Part shown: in pieces, positions 7,752 to 13,564 of the stretch | How the letters are laid out: each line of letters opens with the position of its first letter | Position numbering within the stretch: position 1 is the first letter of the stretch | NCBI GenBank assembly: GCA_023409975.1 | Contig: JAEYQO010000033.1 | Coordinates: 1 to 15,393 of the forward strand | Reading direction: 5' to 3' | Origin: Bacteroidota bacterium | GTDB taxonomy: Bacteria; Bacteroidota; Bacteroidia; Chitinophagales; Chitinophagaceae | DNA: 15,393 nucleotides | The notes under the pieces: model-generated | Told to the model about the DNA's origin: nothing | Databases searched by the model: none | What the model saw: only the letters and a program-made list of their open reading frames with translations | Program-made: the position numbers and the translations under genes

Positions 7752-8788
7752 TAAACCTGGACAAAGCTACCTTCGAGTACTTCGGTCCAGTTGATGCCAT
7801 TATCTTCACTTCTGAAGACTCCTTTATCGGTGGCAGCATAAATGAACTGCCTTTTTACATTGTTCTTAAAAACCTGGTCTTTACCAACTATGGAATAAAC
7901 GGTAGCGTTTTCCTCCATTCCATTATTGGATGGAACGAACTGGCCACCCTGCAGGCGGTAGACACCTTTGCCCTGGGTTCCTACAAGTAATGAAGAATTA
8001 AAAGGTGCTGCCGTGCAGAAGAGAATGGTTCCTCCCGGAAGTCCGTTATATTTCTGCCAGTCCTTACCGAGGTTGGAGCTATGGTAAACCCCTTCTGAAC
8101 CACGAATGTCGGTGGCGATCAAAGCATCATTGTAAGTAGAAAGGAACCAGGTAGCTCCGGGCAGCATATTGCCGGGTACTACATAGCTCCAGGCGTCGTC
8201 TTTATTGTCTTTTACATAGAAGGAGTCTGTGACATAATTATGTGCGACTACTTTTCCGCCAACGGTAGCGATGGAGGTGTATCCACTATGAGTTAGATAT
8301 TGATCCCAGTTCTGGTCGATCTGCCAGGTACGTCCATTGTCTTCACTGAAAATAATTCCGCGACCCTTGCCTGAAACCAGATAGATCCGGCCGTGTTCGG
8401 GGACATTTTTGATAATAGAAGGCCAGGGCGTATATGGAACTCCCAATTGTCCATCGAGGAAAAGGTAGTGAGGATTGACAGAGGAGTCGGTCGGATTGAA
8501 GTTTAATCCCTCGTCTTCGCTGAGGTGAACATTCCTTTTTACGAAAAGGATGTTATGAGCGGAGGTCGTTAAAGCACGGATAGCATATCCGTCCGGACCG
8601 AAGGTGAGGTCATAATTTGTGCCGTCGTTAGTATGGTAGAGTGCACCATCGATACCTCCTATATAAAGGCTGTATGGCTTCTTGATAACCGTGTCGTTGT
8701 CTATGCCATTTTCGCGCTTGCATCCGGTAAATACCGAAAGGGCAAGAGCTCCTAGAGCCAGTTTATATGTCAGGGAAGAGACGCGCAT
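7748..8788 (-). CDS. Lipoprotein with Asp-box (BNR-type) beta-propeller repeats
   Basis: 346 residues. The N-terminus has a hydrophobic stretch ending in FTGC, so C23 is the likely lipidated residue, although phenylalanine at -3 is unusual for a lipobox. Five Asp-box-like motifs (S-x-D-x-G-x-x-W) are visible: HTNDGTNY (52-59), SEDEGLNF (90-97), SEDNGRTW (148-155), SSNLGKDW (237-244) and SEDNGINW (327-334). These occur on propeller blades of sialidases, Vps10/sortilin and Ycf48-like proteins. The sialidase FRIP motif is not seen, so enzymatic activity is not supported; binding or scaffolding is more likely. It is cut off from the DUF3127 gene upstream by a strong terminator and so probably has its own promoter within 8789-8880. 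Specific function unknown. Confidence 0.8.
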   Translation of the reverse strand: MRVSSLTYKLALGALALSVFTGCKRENGIDNDTVIKKPYSLYIGGIDGALYHTNDGTNYDLTFGPDGYAIRALTTSAHNILFVKRNVHLSEDEGLNFNPTDSSVNPHYLFLDGQLGVPYTPWPSIIKNVPEHGRIYLVSGKGRGIIFSEDNGRTWQIDQNWDQYLTHSGYTSIATVGGKVVAHNYVTDSFYVKDNKDDAWSYVVPGNMLPGATWFLSTYNDALIATDIRGSEGVYHSSNLGKDWQKYNGLPGGTILFCTAAPFNSSLLVGTQGKGVYRLQGGQFVPSNNGMEENATVYSIVGKDQVFKNNVKRQFIYAATDKGVFRSEDNGINWTEVLEGSFVQVY

Positions 8789-8881
8789 TGAGTGTTTTTT
8801 TTATCAAGTTTAATAAAAAGCTAAGAATTGAACCCCAAGATAAGCAATAGACAGGAAATTTTTATGCTATGGTTTGTGTGG

Positions 8882-8914
8882 GTAAAATGAAAACAGCCGG
8901 CTGATGCCGGCTGT
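8882..8914 (-). terminator. Rho-independent terminator of the DUF3127 gene
   Basis: A perfect 9-base-pair GC-rich stem, ACAGCCGGC (8893-8901) and GCCGGCTGT (8906-8914), closes a 4-base loop. On the minus strand it is followed by TTTTCATTTTA. It lies 22 bases past the DUF3127 stop codon (8937-8939), exactly where a terminator is expected. Confidence 0.88.
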
Positions 8915-8936
8915 ACATGAATTCTGAAGGACTGAT

Positions 8937-9371
8937 TTAGAAAGGCAGATCGTCTGCACTCTCAGGTGCGGGTGTATAAAAGCCACCGCTGTTGGCGTTA
9001 GGAGCAGACGACTGGGATTCCTGCTGGGCCGGCTGCTGGTACTGTTGTGCGGGCTGCTGATATTGCTGTCCGCCGCCGTTCGAGGCGCTCTCGATGCGCC
9101 ATACATCCAGATTCGTGAAATAGTTGACCTGTCCGTCTTTCTCCCAGCGGTTCCCTTTGATATTAAAGTTTACCCTTACCTGATCGCCTTCGTTGAAGCG
9201 GTCGAGGATTTCGCACTTGTTCTGCACCAACTGCATTTTGGCCCAGTTCGTGTACACATTTCCATTGATTTCTTCCGAAAGCTCAAGGACAAACTCTCTT
9301 TTCTTAAATCGGTCATTAACCACCTGTGTGTCGTATTTCACAGCGATTTTGCCGGTGATCTCAAGGCTCAT
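8937..9371 (-). CDS. DUF3127 OB-fold protein with SSB-like acidic tail
   Basis: 144 residues. The N-terminal ~100 residues (MSLEITGKIAVKYDTQVVND, KKREFVLELSEE, NVYTNWAKMQL, FNEGDQVRVNFNIKGNRWEKDG, YFTNLDVWRIE) match the DUF3127 family, a Bacteroidota group with an OB-fold like single-stranded DNA-binding proteins. The tail is a flexible Q/P/S/N-rich linker with a direct repeat (YQQPAQQ twice) ending in ADDLPF. By analogy with the SSB tip DDDIPF, this may dock repair and replication proteins. The housekeeping SSB is longer and has a different N-terminus, so I do not call this ssb. Nucleic-acid binding is inferred, not known. A promoter element lies at 9416-9423 and a terminator at 8882-8914, so it looks monocistronic. 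Confidence 0.8.
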   Translation of the reverse strand: MSLEITGKIAVKYDTQVVNDRFKKREFVLELSEEINGNVYTNWAKMQLVQNKCEILDRFNEGDQVRVNFNIKGNRWEKDGQVNYFTNLDVWRIESASNGGGQQYQQPAQQYQQPAQQESQSSAPNANSGGFYTPAPESADDLPF

Positions 9372-9415
9372 GATATATCTGTTTTATTTGTTGATTTATT
9401 TGAAAACTTAGCGAA

Positions 9416-9423
9416 CAAAGATA
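9416..9423 (-). promoter_or_regulatory. Bacteroidota-type -7 promoter element for the DUF3127 gene
   Basis: On the minus strand the bases read TATCTTTG, an exact TAnnTTTG match, giving a leader of about 40 bases that is rich in A and T. A CTG with an 18-base spacer upstream is a near match to the -33 TTG. Confidence 0.5.
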
Positions 9424-9550
9424 GGTTCTTTACTTTAGTTGCAGGGTCATGTAATCATTTATCCGGATCACGCTTATTTCTTCAGAAAGCTGAAAAAGCC
9501 GGAAGAATTGGGCTATTATTAAATCTGTTGACCCCTTAAATGTTTGTCTC

Positions 9551-10708
9551 ATGGCCCGCAGGAACCTACACCTTTATTTATATACCGGTCTGGCACTACT
9601 GGTTCTATACTTCGGATTAATGCTTCTGGTGCCCGTTCGGGGTTTTCGTCTGCCATATGAATCTCTTGGAGCACAAATACCGCTGATCGCACTGTTTCTG
9701 GCGGTAGTCGTAGTGGCTCCCTTATTGGAGGAATATGCCTTCAGAAGCTGGCAGCGAAAAGGCCCGGGAAGAGCTTATGTAGCCCCTGTGCTATTCATCC
9801 TCGTAGCATTCGGCAATGGATTTCTGCTGCCTGCCATCCTGGCGGCGGTGGTCACGGTCGTTTACTGGATATACTATCAACGGATCAGCGCGGATGTGAT
9901 CATCATCGGCACAAGCATCGTGTTTGCACTAGCGCATATTCCTGAGGACTATACGCACCCGGCATTCTACATCGTGTTAAGCGCATATCTTGGACTAGCT
10001 CTCATCTTCAGCTATCTGCGAAACCGGTATCATCTGGGGATCGCTATGCTGGCGCATGCCGGCTGGAACGCATTTGCAGTTTTTGCCGCGACCGGAGATA
10101 CCCTCCGGTGGAAACCTGTCCAGGAGCAATACGTGGTTGAGGATGATTCATTGCTACTGGAGCGGCTTTCCATATTAAGCTCCGGGGGTAGTGAATCAGG
10201 CGTATCGCCAGATCACATTTCTATCCGCAATGCTTCACAAGAAGATCTCATTGCTCTTTTACTCGATAACGATCCGGATATAATTACAAGCTTTGAAACG
10301 GATGCCTTAAATACCTATTCGCTGAAAGTGACAGCGGGGCCGGACAATAGCATTAGCAAACAAGCGGTTCTCGAAAAAATATTAGACGTGTTTCGGCTGG
10401 AAGTGGACAGTTCGCGAAAGGAGCTGGCAGGCTGGGAGCTGAGCCTGAATCCGGATAAAATCCCAAACGATAGTTTGAAGAGAGGTTACGGGATCGCTCA
10501 CTACACTGGGAGATTTGACTACTTTACCCTTATGCTTCAACGGGAGTTTGAAACTCCGGTCACTACCAGGGACACCCAAAAGGTTTCGATAAACTACAGT
10601 CTCACTTCAACTTTGAAGCAGCAACTGGAAGCCCTGCAGCAGAACTATGCGATTCAGTACCGGCCCGTAACAAAGAAGGTGCTGGAATTGAAGTTCAGAC
10701 CAAAATAG
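9551..10708 (+). CDS. CPBP (CAAX/Abi-type) intramembrane protease fused to a DUF3738/TIGR03435-like C-terminal domain
   Basis: 385 residues. The first ~180 form a polytopic membrane domain with about six hydrophobic segments. The three CPBP motifs are complete: EEYAFR (E60, E61, R65), FALAH (F125, H129) and HAGWN (H169, N173). This family includes Rce1-type CAAX proteases, bacteriocin-immunity proteins and the regulatory protease MroQ; the glutamates and histidines form the active site. Residues ~195-385 are hydrophilic and not part of the family: TYSLKVTAGPDNSISKQAV, ILDVFRLEVDSSRKELAGWEL, LMLQREFETPVTTRDTQKV and LKQQLEALQQNYAIQYRPVTK follow the order of conserved elements of DUF3738/TIGR03435. 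That second assignment is from memory of the pattern and is tentative. The gene stands alone on this strand, divergent from the DUF3127 gene. AATGTTTG (9539-9546) is a near match to the -7 element just ahead of the ATG. Confidence 0.8.
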   Translation: MARRNLHLYLYTGLALLVLYFGLMLLVPVRGFRLPYESLGAQIPLIALFLAVVVVAPLLEEYAFRSWQRKGPGRAYVAPVLFILVAFGNGFLLPAILAAVVTVVYWIYYQRISADVIIIGTSIVFALAHIPEDYTHPAFYIVLSAYLGLALIFSYLRNRYHLGIAMLAHAGWNAFAVFAATGDTLRWKPVQEQYVVEDDSLLLERLSILSSGGSESGVSPDHISIRNASQEDLIALLLDNDPDIITSFETDALNTYSLKVTAGPDNSISKQAVLEKILDVFRLEVDSSRKELAGWELSLNPDKIPNDSLKRGYGIAHYTGRFDYFTLMLQREFETPVTTRDTQKVSINYSLTSTLKQQLEALQQNYAIQYRPVTKKVLELKFRPK

Positions 10709-10730
10709 TCTCCCCGGTTCCCGACTATTT

Positions 10731-10778
10731 GTTAAAAAAGAAAAAGCAGAAGAGACTACTCATAGCCTGTTCTGCTTT
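10731..10778 (-). terminator. Terminator-like hairpin oriented on the minus strand
   Basis: Perfect 9-base arms AAAGCAGAA (10743-10751) and TTCTGCTTT (10770-10778) enclose a second short stem. On the minus strand GGCTA and TAGTC pair (with one G-U) around a TGAG loop, separated from the lower stem by a symmetric 2x2 internal loop, and the structure is followed by a run of T (TTCTTTTTT, 10742-10734). On the plus strand the upper stem has an A-C mismatch and the following T run is poor (TTTCGTT), so it terminates better on the minus strand. It might still serve the CPBP gene, which ends 34 bases earlier. Confidence 0.55.
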
Positions 10779-10938
10779 CGTTGGGAATGGTCGTATTTAC
10801 CTCACAGCCTCTTCAAAATCTCTGATCATCTACCGTTCATCGGCCGGGGCATGTACCATATCCGTACGCTATAAAGTATTAAACTACTGTGCCAACAGAT
10901 CACCACCAGCGCAGGATGCGTGGAGCGTGACTTAGCCT

Positions 10939-10946
10939 TACCTTTG
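10939..10946 (+). promoter_or_regulatory. Bacteroidota-type -7 promoter element for pyrD
   Basis: TACCTTTG is an exact TAnnTTTG match ending only five bases before the pyrD ATG at 10952. If used, transcription would begin at or next to the start codon, giving a leaderless or nearly leaderless mRNA. No -33 TTG at the standard distance. Confidence 0.4.
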
Positions 10947-10951
10947 GACCC

Positions 10952-11983
10952 ATGTACTCATTGCTTAGAAGCATTCTGTTTTCCATTGATCCTGAGAAGG
11001 TTCACTACCTCGTGATGAATCAATTAAAATCAGCCTACGGAATTCCTTTCCTCAGATCGTGGATGCGAAGGCAGTTTGTTGTAGAACATACTTCACTGGA
11101 GAGAGAACTTTTTGGCCTACGATTCCCCAATCCCGTTGGACTGGCCGCGGGGTTCGATAAGGACGCAAAATATAGTGATCCATTAGCCTGTCTGGGTTTT
11201 GGGTTCATTGAGATCGGAACAGTAACCCCCAGGCCTCAGCCCGGCAACCCAAAGCCGCGTCTGTTTCGACTACCGGCAGACCAGGCGCTGATCAACAGGA
11301 TGGGTTTTAACAATGATGGTGCAAAGGCAGCAGCAGAGCGACTGCGTCAGCGGAAGGAAAACGTCATCATCGGTGGTAATATCGGCAAGAATAAGGATAC
11401 TCCTAACGAGGAGGCACTGCTGGACTATGAAAAGGGTTTTCTGGAGCTGGCAGAGGTGGTAGATTATTTTGTCGTTAACGTGAGCAGTCCCAATACTCCC
11501 GGACTACGGGCGCTGCAGGACAAGGGACCGCTGATGCAGATCCTGAACAGGCTGCAGGAGCTTAACAGGGAACGAAGCAGACAAAAGCCCATCTTACTTA
11601 AAATTGCTCCAGACCTGACGGAAGATCAGCTCAATGATATCGTTGAGATTGTGGGAAGCACCGGTATTGCCGGAGTCGTGGCGACGAATACCACTATTGA
11701 CCGCAGCGGACTACGCACAGGTTCCAGTGAGGTGGAGGCCATGGGTGCGGGCGGGTTAAGCGGTAAGCCACTCACTCAGAAGTCTACCGAAGTTATTCGT
11801 TATCTGCACCAGCGCTCAGGAGGTAGATTTCCCATTATCGCTGCGGGCGGCATCTTCACTGCCAGAGACGCTCAGGAGAAACTGGATGCAGGCGCTTCAC
11901 TGGTACAGGTATATACCGGGTTTATTTATGAAGGGCCTGCGATCGTCAAACAAATCTGTGAGGGACTGATCGGAAGGAACTAA
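10952..11983 (+). CDS. pyrD: Dihydroorotate dehydrogenase (quinone), class 2
   Basis: 343 residues. It oxidises dihydroorotate to orotate, the fourth step of pyrimidine synthesis, passing electrons through FMN to the membrane quinone pool. The N-terminal helices (MYSLLRSILFSIDPEKVHYL) are the class 2 extension that attaches to the membrane and binds quinone. The barrel shows GLAAGFDKDAK, GTVTPRPQPGNP, NRMGFNNDG, the active-site loop NVSSPNTPGLR with catalytic S179, LLKIAPD (K217), ATNTT and the phosphate-binding AAGGI. The serine base rather than cysteine separates it from class 1. Its TAA overlaps the rpoN stop on the other strand, inside a perfect hairpin. Confidence 0.96.
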   Translation: MYSLLRSILFSIDPEKVHYLVMNQLKSAYGIPFLRSWMRRQFVVEHTSLERELFGLRFPNPVGLAAGFDKDAKYSDPLACLGFGFIEIGTVTPRPQPGNPKPRLFRLPADQALINRMGFNNDGAKAAAERLRQRKENVIIGGNIGKNKDTPNEEALLDYEKGFLELAEVVDYFVVNVSSPNTPGLRALQDKGPLMQILNRLQELNRERSRQKPILLKIAPDLTEDQLNDIVEIVGSTGIAGVVATNTTIDRSGLRTGSSEVEAMGAGGLSGKPLTQKSTEVIRYLHQRSGGRFPIIAAGGIFTARDAQEKLDAGASLVQVYTGFIYEGPAIVKQICEGLIGRN

Positions 11984-11993
11984 AGTTCCTTCC
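11972..11993. terminator. Perfect hairpin centred on the convergent pyrD / rpoN stop codons
   Basis: Arms GGAAGGAAC (11972-11980) and GTTCCTTCC (11985-11993) are perfectly complementary around TAAA. The loop contains the pyrD TAA, and the rpoN TAG overlaps its edge, so the arms are the last coding triplets of the two genes. No T run follows on either strand, so it is not a canonical rho-independent terminator; it may instead block exonucleases or act as a weak bidirectional terminator. Confidence 0.45.
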
Positions 11994-13458
11994 TGAGGCG
12001 GGCTACGGGAATGTTCAGTTGTTCCCTGTACTTGGCTACGGTGCGGCGTGCGATATTGTAGCCTTTTTCCACGAGCATCTCAGTCAGCTTTTCGTCGGAA
12101 TAAGGCTTGCGCTTGTTCTCCCCGTTAATGATCTCAGAAAGGATGCTTTTCACTTCCCTTGTAGAAACTTCCTCACCGCTATCGGTCTGTAAAGACTCAG
12201 AGAAGAAGTACTTCAGCTTGTAGGTGCCGAACTCCGTTTGAACAAACTTGCTATTGGCCACGCGGGATACCGTCGAGATATCGAGATTTGTAATCTTCGC
12301 GATATCCTTCAGGATCATAGGTTTCATATTGGTTTCATCACCCGTAAGGAAGAATTCACGCTGAAAATCAAGAATGGCCTGCATGGTCTGCAACAAAGTA
12401 TGCTGTCGTTGCTTTATCGCATCGATAAACCACTTGGCGGCATCCAGTTTCTGCTTGATGAACAATAAGGCCTCTTTTTGTTGCTTATTTGTCTTGTCAC
12501 TGCGGTCGTAGGCGCGCATCATTTCGCGGTAGCCTTCAGAGACACGCAGCTCCGGGGCATTCTTGGCATTCAGTGACAACTCGAGTTTGCCATTATTATT
12601 GAACACGAAAAAGTCGGGGATGATATAGCTCTCAGCCTTGCTCACCAGCTTATAGACAGAGCCCGGTTTGGGATTGAGTTTCAGTATCTGGTTGATGACG
12701 GACTTAAATTCCTCGTCTTTAAGTCCCAGGTGCCTTTGGATCTTGTCGTAATGCTTCTTGGTGAATTCATTGAAATATTTTTGAATTACCGTGATCGCAT
12801 CCTTTACCTCACTGGTCTGCGGCAGACGATGGAGCTGTAACAGTAGGCATTCCTGCAGCGTCCAGGCGCAGACTCCCGGCGGGTCGAACTGCTGACGGAT
12901 CTGGCTGATCACCTCCTGAACTTCATCAATGGTGGTGTAGATATTCTGACCGAAGGCAAGGTCGTCGACGAGCGCATTAGGTTCGCGACGCAGGTAGCCA
13001 TCTTCATCGATGCTACCTAATACCTGTACTGCAATCTTCTTCTTCTGATCATCCAGTTCCAGCATGCTTAGCTGTCCCAGAAGATGTTCGTAGAAGCTGG
13101 TTTCCACCCTTACCGGAGTCGTACGCTCTTCGGTATTTCCGTGATAATCATCGCTATAGCCATAGTCGCCATCATCTTCACCACGAAGGAAATCATCCAG
13201 TTCTACCTTTTCAGCAGTATCGCTGGTCAGGTCAACTTCTTCTTCATCCTGATCATACTCCTTCTCCGCATCATTATCGAGATTGTACTCATCCTGCTGG
13301 TGGTCATCATCTGTGTATTCCAGGGCGGGATTTTCTTCCATTTCCTCCTTGATCCGCTCTTCCAGATTAGCAGTAGGCACCTGCAGCAGTTTCATAAGCT
13401 GAATCTGCTGAGGCGATAGCTTCTGGAGGAGCTTCTGCGATTGCGACTGTCTGAGCAT
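11980..13458 (-). CDS. rpoN: RNA polymerase sigma-54 factor
   Basis: 492 residues, slightly longer than E. coli RpoN (477). It directs RNA polymerase to -24/-12 promoters, which open only with an AAA+ activator. Region I (residues ~1-48) is the glutamine- and leucine-rich QSQKLLQKLSPQQIQLMKLL followed by EEMEENPALE. Region II (~48-108) is strongly acidic. The core-binding domain follows (~115-300, with QFDPPGVCAWTLQECLLLQL). The DNA-binding part has a helix-turn-helix (ILKDIAKITNLDISTVSRVANSK) and the RpoN box ARRTVAKYRE at 470-479. All regions are intact. It lies 106 bases downstream of the ABC exporter gene on the same strand. No AAA+ activator gene is in the window. Confidence 0.96.
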   Translation of the reverse strand: MLRQSQSQKLLQKLSPQQIQLMKLLQVPTANLEERIKEEMEENPALEYTDDDHQQDEYNLDNDAEKEYDQDEEEVDLTSDTAEKVELDDFLRGEDDGDYGYSDDYHGNTEERTTPVRVETSFYEHLLGQLSMLELDDQKKKIAVQVLGSIDEDGYLRREPNALVDDLAFGQNIYTTIDEVQEVISQIRQQFDPPGVCAWTLQECLLLQLHRLPQTSEVKDAITVIQKYFNEFTKKHYDKIQRHLGLKDEEFKSVINQILKLNPKPGSVYKLVSKAESYIIPDFFVFNNNGKLELSLNAKNAPELRVSEGYREMMRAYDRSDKTNKQQKEALLFIKQKLDAAKWFIDAIKQRQHTLLQTMQAILDFQREFFLTGDETNMKPMILKDIAKITNLDISTVSRVANSKFVQTEFGTYKLKYFFSESLQTDSGEEVSTREVKSILSEIINGENKRKPYSDEKLTEMLVEKGYNIARRTVAKYREQLNIPVARLRKEL

Positions 13459-13464
13459 GTGCTA

Positions 13465-13472
13465 CAAAAATA
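13465..13472 (-). promoter_or_regulatory. Possible -7 promoter element for rpoN
   Basis: On the minus strand the bases read TATTTTTG, an exact TAnnTTTG match ending six bases before the rpoN ATG, the same arrangement as at pyrD. A near match, AAATTTTG, further upstream (around 13508-13515) would give a normal leader of ~50 bases, so which is used is unclear. Confidence 0.3.
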
Positions 13473-13564
13473 TCAAATAACCCGGTGAAGCACCCTGTAC
13501 TGACAAAATTTTAACTGGTTGAAAAAGAGGCGCCGCAGGAAAGCAGAACGCTTCATGATGAACG

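Larger units (their letters stand above)
10709..10951. other. 243-base intergenic region upstream of pyrD
   Basis: No convincing gene on either strand. It holds a terminator-like hairpin (10731-10778), a minus-strand sequence resembling a sigma-54 -24 element (10889-10895), and a -7 promoter element for pyrD (10939-10946). This is the longest gap in the window and by far the most structured. Confidence 0.6.

Noticed and set aside
9021..9062. Imperfect 21-base direct repeat as a possible CRISPR or mobile-element remnant
   Set aside because: It is in frame and encodes the YQQPAQQ duplication in the linker of the DUF3127 protein, an ordinary low-complexity expansion.
9045..9539. 164-codon plus-strand frame opposite the DUF3127 gene and its promoter
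   Set aside because: Its translation has no family resemblance, and it runs through a good minus-strand promoter and coding sequence.
10729..10935. 68-codon plus-strand frame in the pyrD leader
   Set aside because: It begins inside the terminator-like hairpin, has an alternative start codon, and its basic, serine- and cysteine-containing translation resembles nothing known.
13084..13419. Isoleucine-rich, seemingly membrane-spanning plus-strand frame
   Set aside because: It is the mirror of the acidic region II of rpoN: Asp/Glu codons read backwards give Ile/Phe/Leu-type codons.
13545..13564. Direct repeat GAACGC either side of TTCATGAT after the ABC gene, as a regulatory site
   Set aside because: Six bases in so short a gap is within chance, and there is no supporting motif.
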